Part shown: positions 17,004 to 24,619 of the stretch, piece after piece
How the letters are laid out: each line of letters opens with the position of its first letter
Position numbering within the stretch: the first letter of the stretch is position 1
NCBI RefSeq assembly: GCF_036226665.1
Contig: NZ_CP109007.1
Span: forward strand, 5,620,501-5,684,500
DNA from: Streptomyces sp. NBC_00691
Lineage (GTDB): Bacteria > Actinomycetota > Actinomycetes > Streptomycetales > Streptomycetaceae
Direction: 5' to 3'
DNA: 64,000 bases
Translations under genes and position numbers: made by a program
Notes under the pieces: generated by a model
What the model saw: only the letters and a program-made list of their open reading frames with translations
The model's database searches: none
What the model was told of the DNA's origin: nothing

Positions 17004-17699
17004 TCAGGCCCGGGCCTTCGACGCCTCCCGCACCAGCTTGAGATAGCGGTCCCAGTCCCAGTGCGGACCGGGGTCGGTGTGGTCGGTGCCCTCGACCTCG
17101 ACGTGCCCGATGATGTGCTCCCGGTCCACGGGTATCCCGTACCGGGCGCATATGTCGGCCGTCAGCCGCGCCGAGCCCGCGTACATCGCCGCCGTGAAGT
17201 CCTGCGGCCGGTCGACGAAGCCCTCGTGCTCGATGCCGATGCTCCGCTCGTTCATGTCGCGGTTCCCGGCGTGGAAGGCGACGTCGAGCTCCCTGATCAT
17301 CTGCGCCACGTGCCCGTCCTCGCGGACCACGTAGTGCGCGGCGGCCCCGTGCCCGGGGTCCTTGAAGACCTTGAGGGCGGTGGCGTAACTGCCCTGGACG
17401 ACATGGATCACGACCCGGTCGATCCGGTAGTCGTCCGGCCGGTCGGCCCGTCGCCAGTTCGCCCGCGACGCCGAGGTCCACTCGGCGGCCTTGTGGTCGA
17501 GCTCGCCCTCGACCCGCTTCTTCTCCATCCCCGGCAGCCGCCACCAGGCACGCGCCAGCTCGTCCCTGGCCAGCGCCGCCGTCCCCAGGACGGCGACCCC
17601 GCCGCCGAGCAGCACCGCGCGCCGCCCCACCCGTCTGCCGGAACCGCCGGACTTTCCCGAACCGCCGGCCCCGCCCGCACCACTCGCCTTGCTCCCCAT
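17004..17699 (-). CDS. Exported N-acetylmuramoyl-L-alanine amidase (Amidase_2 fold)
   Basis: 231 residues. The N-terminus is Gly/Ser-rich, then GRRVGRR followed by the hydrophobic LLGGGVAVLGTAALA, consistent with a Tat-type signal or anchor. The Amidase_2/PGRP zinc ligands are visible: H99 in VVIHVVQGS, H199 in HIIGHVEVEG, and D209 in TDPGPHWDWD. It probably cleaves the amide bond between MurNAc and the stem peptide during growth or sporulation. It lies between two sulfur-transfer genes on the opposite strand and is divergent from mnmA, so its placement says little about function. Confidence 0.9.
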   Translation of the reverse strand: MGSKASGAGGAGGSGKSGGSGRRVGRRAVLLGGGVAVLGTAALARDELARAWWRLPGMEKKRVEGELDHKAAEWTSASRANWRRADRPDDYRIDRVVIHVVQGSYATALKVFKDPGHGAAAHYVVREDGHVAQMIRELDVAFHAGNRDMNERSIGIEHEGFVDRPQDFTAAMYAGSARLTADICARYGIPVDREHIIGHVEVEGTDHTDPGPHWDWDRYLKLVREASKARA

Positions 17700-17760
17700 G
17701 CCTCCGAGAACGCTTACTACCGCGACTGTGGTTCCCGGCGCCCCGTACCCTGGTAGGGCT

Positions 17761-18906
17761 ATGACTCAGACTCCGCCCCCGCGCCCCCAGAGCCGTCCCC
17801 TCCGGGTCCTTGCCGCCATGTCCGGCGGAGTGGACTCCGCCGTCGCTGCCGCCCGTGCCGCCGAGGCCGGTCACGACGTCACCGGTGTGCACCTCGCCCT
17901 CTCCGCGAACCCGCAGTCCTTCCGTACCGGAGCGCGCGGCTGCTGCACGATCGAGGACTCCCGCGACGCCCGCCGGGCGGCCGACGTCATCGGCATCCCG
18001 TTCTACGTGTGGGACCTCGCCGAGCGCTTCCGCGAGGACGTCGTGGACGACTTCGTCGCGGAGTACGAGGCCGGCCGCACGCCCAACCCGTGCCTGCGCT
18101 GCAACGAGAAGATCAAGTTCGCCGCGCTGCTCGACAAGGCGCTCGCCCTCGGCTTCGACGCGGTCTGCACCGGTCACTACGCGACGGTCGTCCTGAACGA
18201 GGACGGCACCCGTGAGCTGCACCGCGCCTCCGACATGGCGAAGGACCAGTCGTACGTGCTCGGCGTGCTCGACGAGAAGCAGCTCGCGCACGCGATGTTC
18301 CCGCTGGGCGACACGCTCACCACCAAGGACGAGATCCGGGCGGAGGCCGAGCGGCGCGGGCTCGCGGTCGCGAAGAAGCCCGACAGCCACGACATCTGCT
18401 TCATCGCCGACGGCGACACCCAGGGCTTCCTCGCCTCCCGCCTGGGCAAGGCGGAGGGCGACATCGTCGACGAGGCCGGTACGAAGGTCGGCAGCCACGA
18501 GGGCGCGTACGGCTTCACCATCGGCCAGCGCAAGGGCCTGCGGATCGGCCACCCGGCCGCCGACGGCAAGCCGCGCTACGTCCTGGACATCTCGCCGGTG
18601 AACAACACGGTCACGGTGGGCCCCGTCGAGGCGCTGGACGTCACCGCCCTGACCGCGATCAAGCCCCGCTGGTGCGGCACCGCGCCGGAGGGCGAGGGCC
18701 GCTACACGGCCCAGCTCCGCGCCCACGGCGGCGAGACCGAGGTGACGGCGTCCCTGACGGACGGCGAACTCACCGTCGCCTTCGACGAGCCGGTCCGCGG
18801 CGTGGCCCCGGGCCAGGCGATCGTCCTGTACGACGGCACGCGCGTGGTCGGCTCGGCCACGATCGCCACGACCTCCCGCCGCGCGACGGCACCGGCGAGG
18901 GCCTAG
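17761..18906 (+). CDS. mnmA: tRNA-specific 2-thiouridylase
   Basis: Thiolates uridine-34 of tRNAs for Lys, Glu and Gln. 381 residues from ATG 17761; the longer open frame is mostly antisense to the amidase gene. The PP-loop ATP motif SGGVDS is at residues 21-26. The two active cysteines are C111 (PNPCLRCNEKIKF) and C213 (SHDICFI). GHYATV, KDQSYVLGVL and the C-terminal beta-barrel FTIGQRKGL...PRYVLDI are typical. There is little space for a ribosome site (GGTAGGGCT) and a TACCCT hexamer lies 10 nt upstream, so a leaderless transcript is possible. Confidence 0.96.
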   Translation: MTQTPPPRPQSRPLRVLAAMSGGVDSAVAAARAAEAGHDVTGVHLALSANPQSFRTGARGCCTIEDSRDARRAADVIGIPFYVWDLAERFREDVVDDFVAEYEAGRTPNPCLRCNEKIKFAALLDKALALGFDAVCTGHYATVVLNEDGTRELHRASDMAKDQSYVLGVLDEKQLAHAMFPLGDTLTTKDEIRAEAERRGLAVAKKPDSHDICFIADGDTQGFLASRLGKAEGDIVDEAGTKVGSHEGAYGFTIGQRKGLRIGHPAADGKPRYVLDISPVNNTVTVGPVEALDVTALTAIKPRWCGTAPEGEGRYTAQLRAHGGETEVTASLTDGELTVAFDEPVRGVAPGQAIVLYDGTRVVGSATIATTSRRATAPARA

Positions 18907-18925
18907 GGTCCCCGGGACAGAACAC

Positions 18926-19738
18926 CTAGGCCGCCTCCGCGGGCTCCCGCTCCTCCGTCAGGAACTCCTCCAGGACCGGGGCCAGGACGTGCGGTGCCAC
19001 CTGGTACGTCTGGCCCGTCAGCGTGCGGTGCCGCCCCCGGGGGAGCGCCTCCGTCAGCGTGCGGGCCGCCTGCCGGGTGCTCACCGGGCTCGCGCCCCCG
19101 TCGACCACGAGTACGCGCGCGTGCACCCGGGCCAGAAGCCCCTCCGGCACCGTGCCGTCCCCGAGGACGGCGAAGTCGTACGCGAGGGTGCGGGCCTCCT
19201 CCGCCGTCCCGGGCCGCAGCCCCGCGTGCGCCGTCGGCTCCGCCAGGAACAGGTCGAGCGCCTCGGCCCACCGCCCCTCGCCGAGCGGCACGGCCACCCG
19301 CCGCCGCAGCTCGGCTGCCTCGGCCGAGTACGGCGGCTCGTACACCGACACCGCCCCGGCAGGCACCCCGGCGGCCACCGCGGCGAGCGCCAGCGCGCCC
19401 CCCGTGCCCGTCCCGTGCAGCGCCGCACCCGGACCCGCCTCCCCGGCCACCGCGGCCAGGTCCTCGATCTCCCGCTCCACCGCGTACGGCCCCGTGTCGC
19501 CGCTGCCGCCGCGGCCCCGCCGGTCGTACGCGACGACCGAGAAGCGCCGGGCCAGTAACCCGCCCAGCGCCCGCTCGCCCGCGGCCGTCCCCAGCGCGCC
19601 GCTCACCAGGACGAGCGGCGGCCCCTCCCCGTACCGCTCGTACGCGATCGGCGTCCCGTCCCCCGACGCGACCCGTCCCCGGACCCTGCTCAGCGTGGTG
19701 CTCACCTCGTCCATGGCAGGGGAGACCGGACCCGTCAC
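18926..19738 (-). CDS. Alpha/beta hydrolase-fold protein, probably catalytically degenerate
   Basis: 270 residues from GTG 19738 (ATG at 19714 is an alternative). The fold is clear: PPLVLVSGALG, FSVVAYDRRGRGGSGDTGPYAVEREIEDL, an elbow ALHGTGTGGALALA, and VLVVDGGASPVSTRQAARTL. In the nucleophile elbow G-x-S-x-G, the serine position (residue 111) is glycine. Near the C-terminus the motif reads GQTYQVAPHVLAP, where related actinobacterial proteins I recall have His in place of the Tyr. The Asp of DGG is kept. If so, two triad residues are lost and the protein may bind rather than hydrolyse. Confidence 0.8.
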   Translation of the reverse strand: MTGPVSPAMDEVSTTLSRVRGRVASGDGTPIAYERYGEGPPLVLVSGALGTAAGERALGGLLARRFSVVAYDRRGRGGSGDTGPYAVEREIEDLAAVAGEAGPGAALHGTGTGGALALAAVAAGVPAGAVSVYEPPYSAEAAELRRRVAVPLGEGRWAEALDLFLAEPTAHAGLRPGTAEEARTLAYDFAVLGDGTVPEGLLARVHARVLVVDGGASPVSTRQAARTLTEALPRGRHRTLTGQTYQVAPHVLAPVLEEFLTEEREPAEAA

Positions 19739-19811
19739 CGGAACTCATCGCCCCCCAGCGGGATTTCTCGTAAAAAGATCGACGTCGCTGGTCAGGGCCT
19801 ACGGTGGGGCC

Positions 19812-20351
19812 ATGAACATCTGTGTCTTCCTCTCCGCCGCGGACCTCGACGAGCGCTACACGACCCCCGCCCGCGACTTCGCGCGGCTTCTCGGCAAGGC
19901 CGGCCACACCCTGGTCTGGGGCGGTTCCGACACCGGTCTGATGAAGGTCGTCGCCGACGGAGTCCAGGAGGCCGGCGGCCGGCTCGTGGGCGTCTCCGTC
20001 GACTTCCTCGCCCACAAGGCCCGTCCGAACGCCGACGAGATGGTCGTCGCCAGGGACCTGGCCGAGCGCAAGGCCCTCCTCCTCGCCAAGTCCGACGCCG
20101 TCGTGGTCATGGTCGGCGGCACCGGCACCCTCGACGAGGCCACCGAGATCCTGGAGCTGAAGAAGCACGGCAAGCACTCCAAGCCGGTCGTCCTGCTCAA
20201 CACGGAGGGTTTCTACGACGGACTGAAGACCCAGTTCCGCCGGATGGAGGAGGAGGGCTTCCTGCCGATCCCTCTCGCCGACGTCGTCCTCTTCGCCGAC
20301 GACGCCCCCACGGCCCTCACCCACCTGGAGGAGAACATCGCCGCCCGCTGA
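19812..20351 (+). CDS. LOG family protein (cytokinin-riboside 5'-monophosphate phosphoribohydrolase-like)
   Basis: 179 residues from ATG 19812. The Rossmann-like LOG fold is seen in MNICVFLSAADLDERY, AGHTLVWGGSDTGLMKVVADGVQEAGG, the conserved RK motif in MVVARDLAERKALLL, and VVMVGGTGTLDEATEIL (the PGGxGTxxE motif with Val for Pro). Known LOG enzymes release a free base from a nucleotide monophosphate. A TACGGT hexamer starts 12 nt before the ATG and no clear ribosome site is seen, so the transcript may be leaderless. Confidence 0.88.
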   Translation: MNICVFLSAADLDERYTTPARDFARLLGKAGHTLVWGGSDTGLMKVVADGVQEAGGRLVGVSVDFLAHKARPNADEMVVARDLAERKALLLAKSDAVVVMVGGTGTLDEATEILELKKHGKHSKPVVLLNTEGFYDGLKTQFRRMEEEGFLPIPLADVVLFADDAPTALTHLEENIAAR

Positions 20352-20367
20352 TGCGAGCATGGTGACC

Positions 20368-21057
20368 ATGGCTACACATGTGATCACCGGAGCCGGTTCC
20401 GGCATCGGCGCCGCCGTCGCGCGCCGCCTCCACGCGCGCGGGGACGACCTCGTGCTCCACGCGCGCGACGCGGGGCGGGCCAAGGAGCTCGCCGCGCGGT
20501 TCCCCGGCGCCCGGACCCTCGTCGGCGACCTCGCCGACCCGGACCGGCTCTCCTGGGCGTTCTCGCACCAGACCATGCCGGAGCAGGTGGACAGCCTGCT
20601 GCACATCGCGGGCGTCGTCGACCTCGGTCCGATCGGGGACCTCACCCCCAAGACCTGGCACCACCAGCTCAACGTCAACCTCGTCGCCCCGGCCGAGCTG
20701 ACCCGGCACCTCCTGCCCCAGCTGCGGGTCTCCCAGGGCCACGTCGTCTTCGTGAACTCGGGCGCCGGCCTCGCCGCACACGCCGAGTGGGGCGCGTACG
20801 CCGCCTCCAAGCACGGCCTCAAGGCCCTCGCCGACTCCCTGCGCCACGAGGAGCACGCCAACGGCGTGCGGGTGACCTCGGTCTACCCGGGCCGCACCGC
20901 GAGCCCCATGCAGGCCAAGGTCCACTCCCAGGAGGGCAAGGAGTACGACCCGTCGAGGTGGATCGACCCCGAGTCGGTCGCCACGGCGATCCTCACCGCC
21001 GTCGACCTCCCGCGCGACGCGGAGATCAACGACCTCACCGTTCGTCCGGGACGCTAG
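20368..21057 (+). CDS. Short-chain dehydrogenase/reductase
   Basis: 229 residues from ATG 20368; ATG 20359 would add three residues. Classical SDR: cofactor motif TGAGSGIG at the N-terminus, NVNLVAPAEL, HVVFVNSGAG with the catalytic Ser, and YAASK with catalytic Tyr and Lys. The missing acidic residue after the second strand and the Arg at HARDAGRAKEL suggest NADP(H). Its stop is only 2 nt from the next start, so the two are co-transcribed. Substrate unknown. Confidence 0.92.
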   Translation: MATHVITGAGSGIGAAVARRLHARGDDLVLHARDAGRAKELAARFPGARTLVGDLADPDRLSWAFSHQTMPEQVDSLLHIAGVVDLGPIGDLTPKTWHHQLNVNLVAPAELTRHLLPQLRVSQGHVVFVNSGAGLAAHAEWGAYAASKHGLKALADSLRHEEHANGVRVTSVYPGRTASPMQAKVHSQEGKEYDPSRWIDPESVATAILTAVDLPRDAEINDLTVRPGR

Positions 21058-21059
21058 AC

Positions 21060-22076
21060 ATGAGCGAGACGCAGGCCGAGGACGACCGTGTGCTCTGGGG
21101 GCCCGCCACCGGCGTCGGCTCCATGCCCGGCGGCGACGCCCGGGAGACCGCGAGGACCGTCACCGGGTCCTTCGAAAACTTCCCGTTCCTCGCGGAGCTG
21201 CCCGCCCGCGGCCCAGGCGCCGACATGATCGGCCGGACCATCGGGATGCTCGTCGACCTCTACGCGCACGTGGAGCCGAGCGGCTGGCGGATCAGCGACC
21301 GGCCCGGCCGCGACACCAAGCGCGCCCGGTCCTGGATGGGCGAGGACCTCGACGCCCTGGAGGAGTTCACCCAGGGGTACGAGGGACCGCTCAAGGTGCA
21401 GGCCGTGGGCCCCTGGACGCTCGCCGCCGCCCTGGAGCTGCGCGGCGGCGAGGCCGCCCTCGGCGACGCCGGCGCCTGCCGCGACCTCGTCGGCTCGCTC
21501 GCGGAGGGCCTCCACGAGCACCTCGCCGGCCTGCGCAAGAGGATCCCCGGCGCCCGGATCGTCCTCCAGCTCGACGAGCCCTCGCTCACCGCCGTCCTGC
21601 GCGGCCACGTCCGCACCGCCAGCGGCTACCGCACCTACCGGGCCGTCGACCGGCAGGTCGTGGAGAGCGCCCTGCGCGAGGTGATCGCCGTCCACGAAGG
21701 CCCGGCGGTCGTCCACTCCTGCGCTCCCGACGTCCCCTTCGCGCTCCTGCGACGGGCCGGCGCCTCGGGGGTCTCGTTCGACTTCTCCCTGCTCACCGAG
21801 CGTGACGAGGACACGATCGGCGAGGCAGTGGAGGCCGGCACGAAGCTCTTCGCCGGTGTGGTGGCGTCCACCGACGGCCCATTGTCCGACCCGGGCGGTA
21901 GCGTCATGGGTGTCAGGACGCTGTGGCGCAGGCTGGGGCTGAATCCGGGGACTCTCGCCGAGTCCGTGGTCGTCACTCCCACGTGCGGGCTCGCGGGCGC
22001 TTCGCCCGCCTACGCCCGCGCGGCCCTCGCTCACTGCGCCCGGGCGGCGAGATCGCTCGCGGACAACCCAGAGTGA
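21060..22076 (+). CDS. MetE-C-like (cobalamin-independent methionine synthase family) protein
   Basis: 338 residues from ATG 21060, immediately after the dehydrogenase. It corresponds only to the C-terminal barrel of MetE. Zinc-ligand motifs are present: HSCAPDVPF (His-x-Cys) and TPTCGLAG (Cys), as is VLQLDEPSLTAVL. Opening ATGVGSMPGGDARETARTVTG is typical of the short actinobacterial and archaeal versions. These can transfer methyl groups to homocysteine from donors other than folate, or have other thiol substrates; the true activity here is uncertain. Confidence 0.85.
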   Translation: MSETQAEDDRVLWGPATGVGSMPGGDARETARTVTGSFENFPFLAELPARGPGADMIGRTIGMLVDLYAHVEPSGWRISDRPGRDTKRARSWMGEDLDALEEFTQGYEGPLKVQAVGPWTLAAALELRGGEAALGDAGACRDLVGSLAEGLHEHLAGLRKRIPGARIVLQLDEPSLTAVLRGHVRTASGYRTYRAVDRQVVESALREVIAVHEGPAVVHSCAPDVPFALLRRAGASGVSFDFSLLTERDEDTIGEAVEAGTKLFAGVVASTDGPLSDPGGSVMGVRTLWRRLGLNPGTLAESVVVTPTCGLAGASPAYARAALAHCARAARSLADNPE

Positions 22077-22108
22077 CCGGGTTTCGAGGCACGGGAGGAC
22101 GGACGAAG

Positions 22109-24289
22109 GTGGCAGTCGAACAGGGGGCCCTGCCCGCCGAGGCACGGGAGAAGCACGCCGATCTGGCCGAGCGGGTCGAGGAGCACCGCTTCCGGTACTA
22201 CGTGAAGGACCAGCCGGTCATCAGCGACGGCGACTTCGACAAGCTCCTGCGCGCCCTGGAGGTGCTGGAGGAGGAGTACCCGGAGCTGCGGACGCCGGAC
22301 TCGCCGACGCAGAAGGTCGCGGGGCAGTACGAGACCGAGTTCACCTCCGTCGAGCACCGCGAGCGGATGCTCTCCCTCGACAACGCCTTCGACGACGAGG
22401 AGTTGGCCACCTGGGCCGATCGGGTCGGGCGGGACGTCGGTACCCCCGACTTCCACTACCTGTGCGAGCTCAAGGTCGACGGCCTCGCGGTCAACCTGAC
22501 GTACGAGCGCGGGCGGCTGACCCGGGCCGCCACTCGCGGCGACGGCCGCACCGGCGAGGACATCACGCCCAACGTGCGGACGATCGCCGACATCCCGGAG
22601 CGCCTGCACGGGGACCGGATCCCGGACCTCGTGGAGATCCGCGGCGAGGTCTACTTCCCGATGGAGGCCTTCGAGGGGCTCAACGCCCGCCTGGTGGAGG
22701 CCGGCGACAAGCCCTTCGCCAACCCGAGGAACGCGGCGGCGGGCTCGCTCCGCCAGAAGGACCCCAAGGTCACGGCCTCCCGCCCGCTCCACATGGTCGT
22801 CCACGGCATCGGCGCCCGCGAGGGCTTCGACATCGACTGCCTCTCCCACGCGTACGAGCTGCTGCGCGAGTGGGGCCTGCCCACCGCCCGGCACCACAAG
22901 GTGGTCGCCTCGCTCGCCGAGGTGCGGGAGTTCATCGCGTACTTCGGGGAGAACCGTCACTCCGTGGAGCACGAGATCGACGGCGTCGTCGTCAAGCTCG
23001 ACGAGATCCCCCTCCAGGGCCGGCTCGGCTCCACCGCGCGCGCCCCGCGCTGGGCCATCGCCTGGAAGTACGCCCCGGAAGAGGTCAACACCAAGCTGAT
23101 CGACATCAAGGTCGGCGTCGGCAGGACCGGCCGCGTCACGCCGTACGCGCAGGTGGAGCCGGTGACCGTGGCCGGCTCCGAGGTCGAGTTCGCCACCCTC
23201 CACAACCAGGAGGTGGTGAAGGCCAAGGGCGTGCTGATCGGCGACACCGTCGTGCTGCGCAAGGCCGGTGACGTCATCCCGGAGATCCTCGGGCCCGTCG
23301 CCGACCTGCGGGACGGCAGCGAGCGGGAGTTCGTGATGCCCGCCGAGTGCCCCGAGTGCGGGACGCCGCTGAAGGCGATGAAGGAGGGCGACATCGACCT
23401 CCGCTGCCCGAACGCCCGGACCTGCCCGGCCCAGCTGCGCGAGCGCCTCTTCTTCCTCGCGGGGCGTCAGTGCCTGGACATCGAGAACTTCGGCGCGGTG
23501 GCCGCGGCGGCGCTCACCCGTCCGCTGGAGCCGGCCGAGTCGCCGCTGCTCGACGAGGGCGACCTCTTCGACCTCACCATCGAGCGGCTGCTGCCGATCA
23601 AGGCGTACGTCCTCGACCCGGACAGCGGGCTGCCCCGGCGGGACCCGAAGACCGGCGAGGAGAAGATCGTCACGGTCTTCGCCAACCAGAAGGGCGAGCC
23701 GAAGAAGAACGCCCTGGCGATGCTGGAGAACATCGCGGCGGCGAAGACGCGCCCGCTGGCCCGCTTCATCAACGGGCTCTCCATCCGGCACGTGGGGCCG
23801 GTCGCGGCCGAGGCGCTGGCCCGTGAGTTCCGCTCCCTGGAGCGGATCGAGCAGGCGAGCGAGGAGGAGCTGGCCGCCGTCGACGGGGTCGGCGGGATCA
23901 TCGCGACCGCCGTGAAGCAGTGGTTCTCCGAGGAGTGGCACCGCGAGATCGTGCGCAAGTGGCGCGCGGCCGGGGTCACTCTGGAGGACGAGGGCGCCGG
24001 GGAGGATGTCGGACCGCGTCCGCTGGAGGGCCTCACGGTCGTGGTGACCGGCACGCTGGAGAAGTTCACCAGGGATGGCGCAAAAGAGTCCCTCCAGAGC
24101 CTCGGAGCGAAGGTGACCGGTTCCGTTTCGAAGAAGACCGCCTTCGTGGTCGTCGGTGAAAACCCTGGTTCGAAGTACGACAAGGCGATGCAGCTGAAGG
24201 TTCCGGTTCTCGACGAGGACGGCTTCTCGATCCTGCTCGAACAAGGGCCCGACGCCGCTCGGGAGGCCGCGGTGCCCGTCGCGGAGTAG
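22109..24289 (+). CDS. ligA: NAD-dependent DNA ligase
   Basis: Essential replicative ligase. 726 residues from GTG 22109, with GGGAGG 10 nt upstream; the longer open frame overlaps the metE-like gene. Adenylation domain with YYVKDQPVISDGDFD, catalytic lysine K122 in CELKVDGLA and the TRGDGRTGEDIT motif; OB fold; four-cysteine zinc finger CPECGTPL...CPNARTCPAQ; helix-hairpin-helix repeats; C-terminal BRCT (LEGLTVVVTGTLEKFTR...). A short insertion around LDPDSGLPRRDPKTGEEK follows the zinc finger, as seen in other actinobacteria. Confidence 0.98.
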   Translation: MAVEQGALPAEAREKHADLAERVEEHRFRYYVKDQPVISDGDFDKLLRALEVLEEEYPELRTPDSPTQKVAGQYETEFTSVEHRERMLSLDNAFDDEELATWADRVGRDVGTPDFHYLCELKVDGLAVNLTYERGRLTRAATRGDGRTGEDITPNVRTIADIPERLHGDRIPDLVEIRGEVYFPMEAFEGLNARLVEAGDKPFANPRNAAAGSLRQKDPKVTASRPLHMVVHGIGAREGFDIDCLSHAYELLREWGLPTARHHKVVASLAEVREFIAYFGENRHSVEHEIDGVVVKLDEIPLQGRLGSTARAPRWAIAWKYAPEEVNTKLIDIKVGVGRTGRVTPYAQVEPVTVAGSEVEFATLHNQEVVKAKGVLIGDTVVLRKAGDVIPEILGPVADLRDGSEREFVMPAECPECGTPLKAMKEGDIDLRCPNARTCPAQLRERLFFLAGRQCLDIENFGAVAAAALTRPLEPAESPLLDEGDLFDLTIERLLPIKAYVLDPDSGLPRRDPKTGEEKIVTVFANQKGEPKKNALAMLENIAAAKTRPLARFINGLSIRHVGPVAAEALAREFRSLERIEQASEEELAAVDGVGGIIATAVKQWFSEEWHREIVRKWRAAGVTLEDEGAGEDVGPRPLEGLTVVVTGTLEKFTRDGAKESLQSLGAKVTGSVSKKTAFVVVGENPGSKYDKAMQLKVPVLDEDGFSILLEQGPDAAREAAVPVAE

Positions 24290-24619
24290 TCACCCGCACC
24301 CCGTCCGACGACCGTGCGACGGTCACCCGTTCGGCGCATACCAGATCGTTACGGGTGGCCAGGTCGCATTCGGGCAAGACAGGGAGAGCGCTGCCCGTCG
24401 ACGCCCTCGGCGGCCTAATGTGGTGACCGTGCGCCCAGTCCTGCACGATCGCGCGAGGGCCCTGCCGGTCGTGGCGTCAGGACGACGGCCCCGTGGCACG
24501 ACGTACGACCGGCACAGCCCGCGGTCGTCCGACGCACGACGGACGGCCGGACGACGGGCGGCCGCCTGACCGCGGCCCATCGCACACCGACGGCACCGCC
24601 GCCTGTGAGAGGGACGGGA
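24290..24619. other. Intergenic region between ligA and the GGDEF-EAL gene
   Basis: 330 nt. A small hairpin GACCGT/ACGGTC at 24310-24324 may terminate ligA. TAATGT at 24416-24421 is a plausible -10 hexamer, giving a leader of about 190 nt, but I see no good -35. The right part is rich in CGACG-type repeats. A 47-codon reading from GTG 24423 is Arg-rich and probably not a gene. Confidence 0.5.

Noticed and set aside
24423..24566. 47-codon reading from GTG 24423 just after a TAATGT hexamer
   Set aside because: Arg-rich with no recognisable pattern and lies in the leader of the GGDEF-EAL gene; more likely untranslated.
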